In this document: positions 62,154 through 64,000 of the stretch, in pieces
Layout: each line of letters starts with the position of its first letter
Numbering within the stretch: position 1 is the stretch's first letter
Assembly (NCBI GenBank): GCA_009741485.1
Contig: CM019238.1
Location: 15,775,947-15,839,946 of the forward strand
DNA: 64,000 nucleotides
From: Malurus cyaneus samueli
Lineage: Eukaryota > Chordata > Aves > Passeriformes > Maluridae
Reading direction: 5' to 3'
Position numbers and translations under genes: made by a program
Notes under the pieces: model-generated
Told to the model about the DNA's origin: nothing
Database searches by the model: none
The model's input: only the letters and a program-made list of their open reading frames with translations

Positions 62154-64000
62154 TAGGCCAGTTTTGATTTAAAACAATACCATAATAAAACTAAATACCA
62201 ATACCAACAACCAACAATACCAAAACAAATAACCATCAGGAGGGGACAATCAGGGTCACACATTTTCCCAGCAGTGATAAAAACTGTGAGAGAAAAATCC
62301 CATGTTGCAGCTTAAGAGCACTTCAGAACACGGTCACACTGACTTTACACTCGAACTTAAAACCTCTGTGCATCTGCAAAAAGTTTTTTGCAAGGCCAGT
62401 GTCGAACAAAAACACAAGAAAAAGATCAGAAATCCCTTTTTCACAACATGAATTGTGAATGGAGTGTGGGATTTAAGGATGCTGTGTTTGCTTGATGCTT
62501 TCCCAGGTTAATATGAAATGTGTGGGGTGTGCAGTGCTCGTGCCTCCCACAACCACAGCACCACAACAACCCCATAAACAGAGCTGAGCTCTGCCTGTTC
62601 AATATTCCTGCAGCCTCATCCAGAGTGCATCTGCTGTCCCAGATAAACCCCAACACGACTCTGCCTTGCCCAATGTGACACATTTGCAGGAGCAGTCAGC
62701 AGGTACAAACAGGGTCACTGTGTGTTCACGGATCTGTCACATTTCCACACAGAGCTGGCAAATATTTTCCTTCAGACCTTTCCTGGGTGCTGGAGTTTAA
62801 AGCTCCCTGCAGGATTGTGCTCACCCTGGGAGTGAATTCAGCCTGTTGGACACATCAAATCCATCATCACCTGAATCAAGGGGAAGCCACGGCACAGACA
62901 CTCAAAAATGACATTTTTGAGAATCTGTGGCATTGATTCTAATTCACTCTGCAAAGTATAAATCTGTCTCATTAATTCTAATTTACTCTGCCAATATACA
63001 GTTTTGTGCATTCAGCCTTTGCTGGCTAAACATGGACATTGCCATCCCTCACTTGCCTAGAGATACTCCAGACAAGAAAAAAAAAAAAAATAGTCCCAGT
63101 GACATAGTTGAGATATGGAAACTACAGTACTTCACACACATTGATTCTGTTGACATGTTAATACATTCCCATTTGAAATTTGTATCCCTCTCCTACTTTT
63201 TGGAGATCATTTTCCCAAAGGCTTCCTTAGAAATTTATGACAAAAAAAATTCAGTTGATGATTTCAACACAGAAATGAAAAATGGTTTCTAGCAGATTTA
63301 TAGATTGAAAGCTTTTTAATGCTTTTTGAAATAAAACACTTTCCTTACAATTGCTGGAATGCTAATATGGTATTTTTATGTCATAAATACTGAATTTCTG
63401 TGTAAATTATTGCTTTCTTTATAAAAACAAAGCAAAACTGTTTCTGTCTAGCTCTGCTTTGGAATCAAACATCTTGGTGCACTGCTGTCAGTAATAAATA
63501 GTTACTGGCTTAGTCTAAACATATGGTGAATTCAGTACAACAGAAAAAAAAACAGAATTGTGAAAACAAGTGATTATTCCAACAACAGGGGGAAAGTGCT
63601 ATTCTTCTGATCCTTTGTGATCCAAGTAAGACCTTTTCATTTCTTCCCATTTAATTAAAACCTTCATAATCACTGTTCATTTTGAAATTCAAAGGAATTC
63701 CAAAACAATTCAGAACATAAACTAGGAAATAAATCTTTTATATTCCTCTCTCATTTATATTATTCCTGTGCCATTCACCATCAAAAATGGAAAAAGCAAT
63801 GGCATTGATCCAGTCTGGGGGTTTTTTGAGGATCAGAATAAGACAACTTATATGGGATTTGATGGCATTCCTCATTTGCCACTGAACATTATTGAGAACT
63901 ATCATATTTCATTTTTCTTTTTTAAAAAAATGTGAATAATAACAGACATTTCTGAAACCCTATGAAATCAAACTTAGTCCACCGTACCACAAATCAAAAT
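62154..64000. other. Unannotated noncoding stretch
   Basis: A+T-rich unique DNA with an A14 run at 63,077-63,090. The 121-codon frame at 62,927-63,292 runs through this A-run and has no domain. The sequence ends without any feature that suggests a gene boundary. Confidence 0.6.

Noticed and set aside
1..64000. CRISPR arrays, bacterial operons, tRNA or rRNA genes, retroviral gag/pol/env
   Set aside because: No regularly spaced identical repeats, no cloverleaf with A and B boxes, no rRNA blocks and no reverse transcriptase or envelope-like frame were seen; the sequence is vertebrate noncoding DNA.

Overview
This window looks like vertebrate, very probably bird, noncoding DNA. It is A+T-rich, poor in CpG, and has no dense gene packing, no operons and no Shine-Dalgarno-led reading frames. 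It carries truncated CR1 LINE copies whose 3' ends finish in the octamer-like tail ATTCTGTG/ATTCTRTG, which is diagnostic of CR1 retroposons in birds and other sauropsids. The wording of the better-preserved CR1 tails, together with the lack of SINEs, fits a bird and perhaps a songbird, but the species is an inference. I found no protein-coding exon, tRNA, rRNA or known small RNA gene that I can defend. The window is best read as a gene desert or the inside of one or more very long introns.

Layout. Bases 1-36,100 hold no recognisable recent transposon. They contain A+T-rich or A+C-rich low-complexity patches, homopolymer runs and a few stretches whose texture suggests conserved noncoding regulatory DNA (about 5.4-5.7 kb, 13.9-14.2 kb and 26.3-26.5 kb). 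The 26.3 kb stretch contains a perfect 15-base SOX-OCT composite site. At 22.6-23.15 kb both strands are open for roughly 490 bases. One of the two frames starts at ATG in good Kozak context and runs 176 codons, but I recognise no domain in either.

From 36.1 kb to the end, CR1 fragments are scattered: 36.14 (+), 36.34 (-), 46.7 (-), 48.0 (+), 50.95 (+, weak), 56.7 (+), 59.3 (-) and 61.85 (+). All are short 3' ends with no reverse transcriptase open frame. Between them lies a candidate regulatory block at 36.7-37.6 kb, with a TAATTA-centred palindrome, an AP-1 site and a nuclear-receptor-like inverted repeat. There are also compact inverted repeats at 35.5, 43.3 and 53.7 kb, a degenerate ATCTGAAA repeat cluster at 43.15 kb, and a 20-base run of N (assembly gap) at 58,646-58,665.

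There is no set of genes here that works together. I found no undescribed multi-gene system. The leads worth following are regulatory or structural: the SOX-OCT site, the 36.7-37.6 kb block, the two hairpins, the palindrome beside its repeat cluster, and the doubly open segment at 22.6-23.15 kb.
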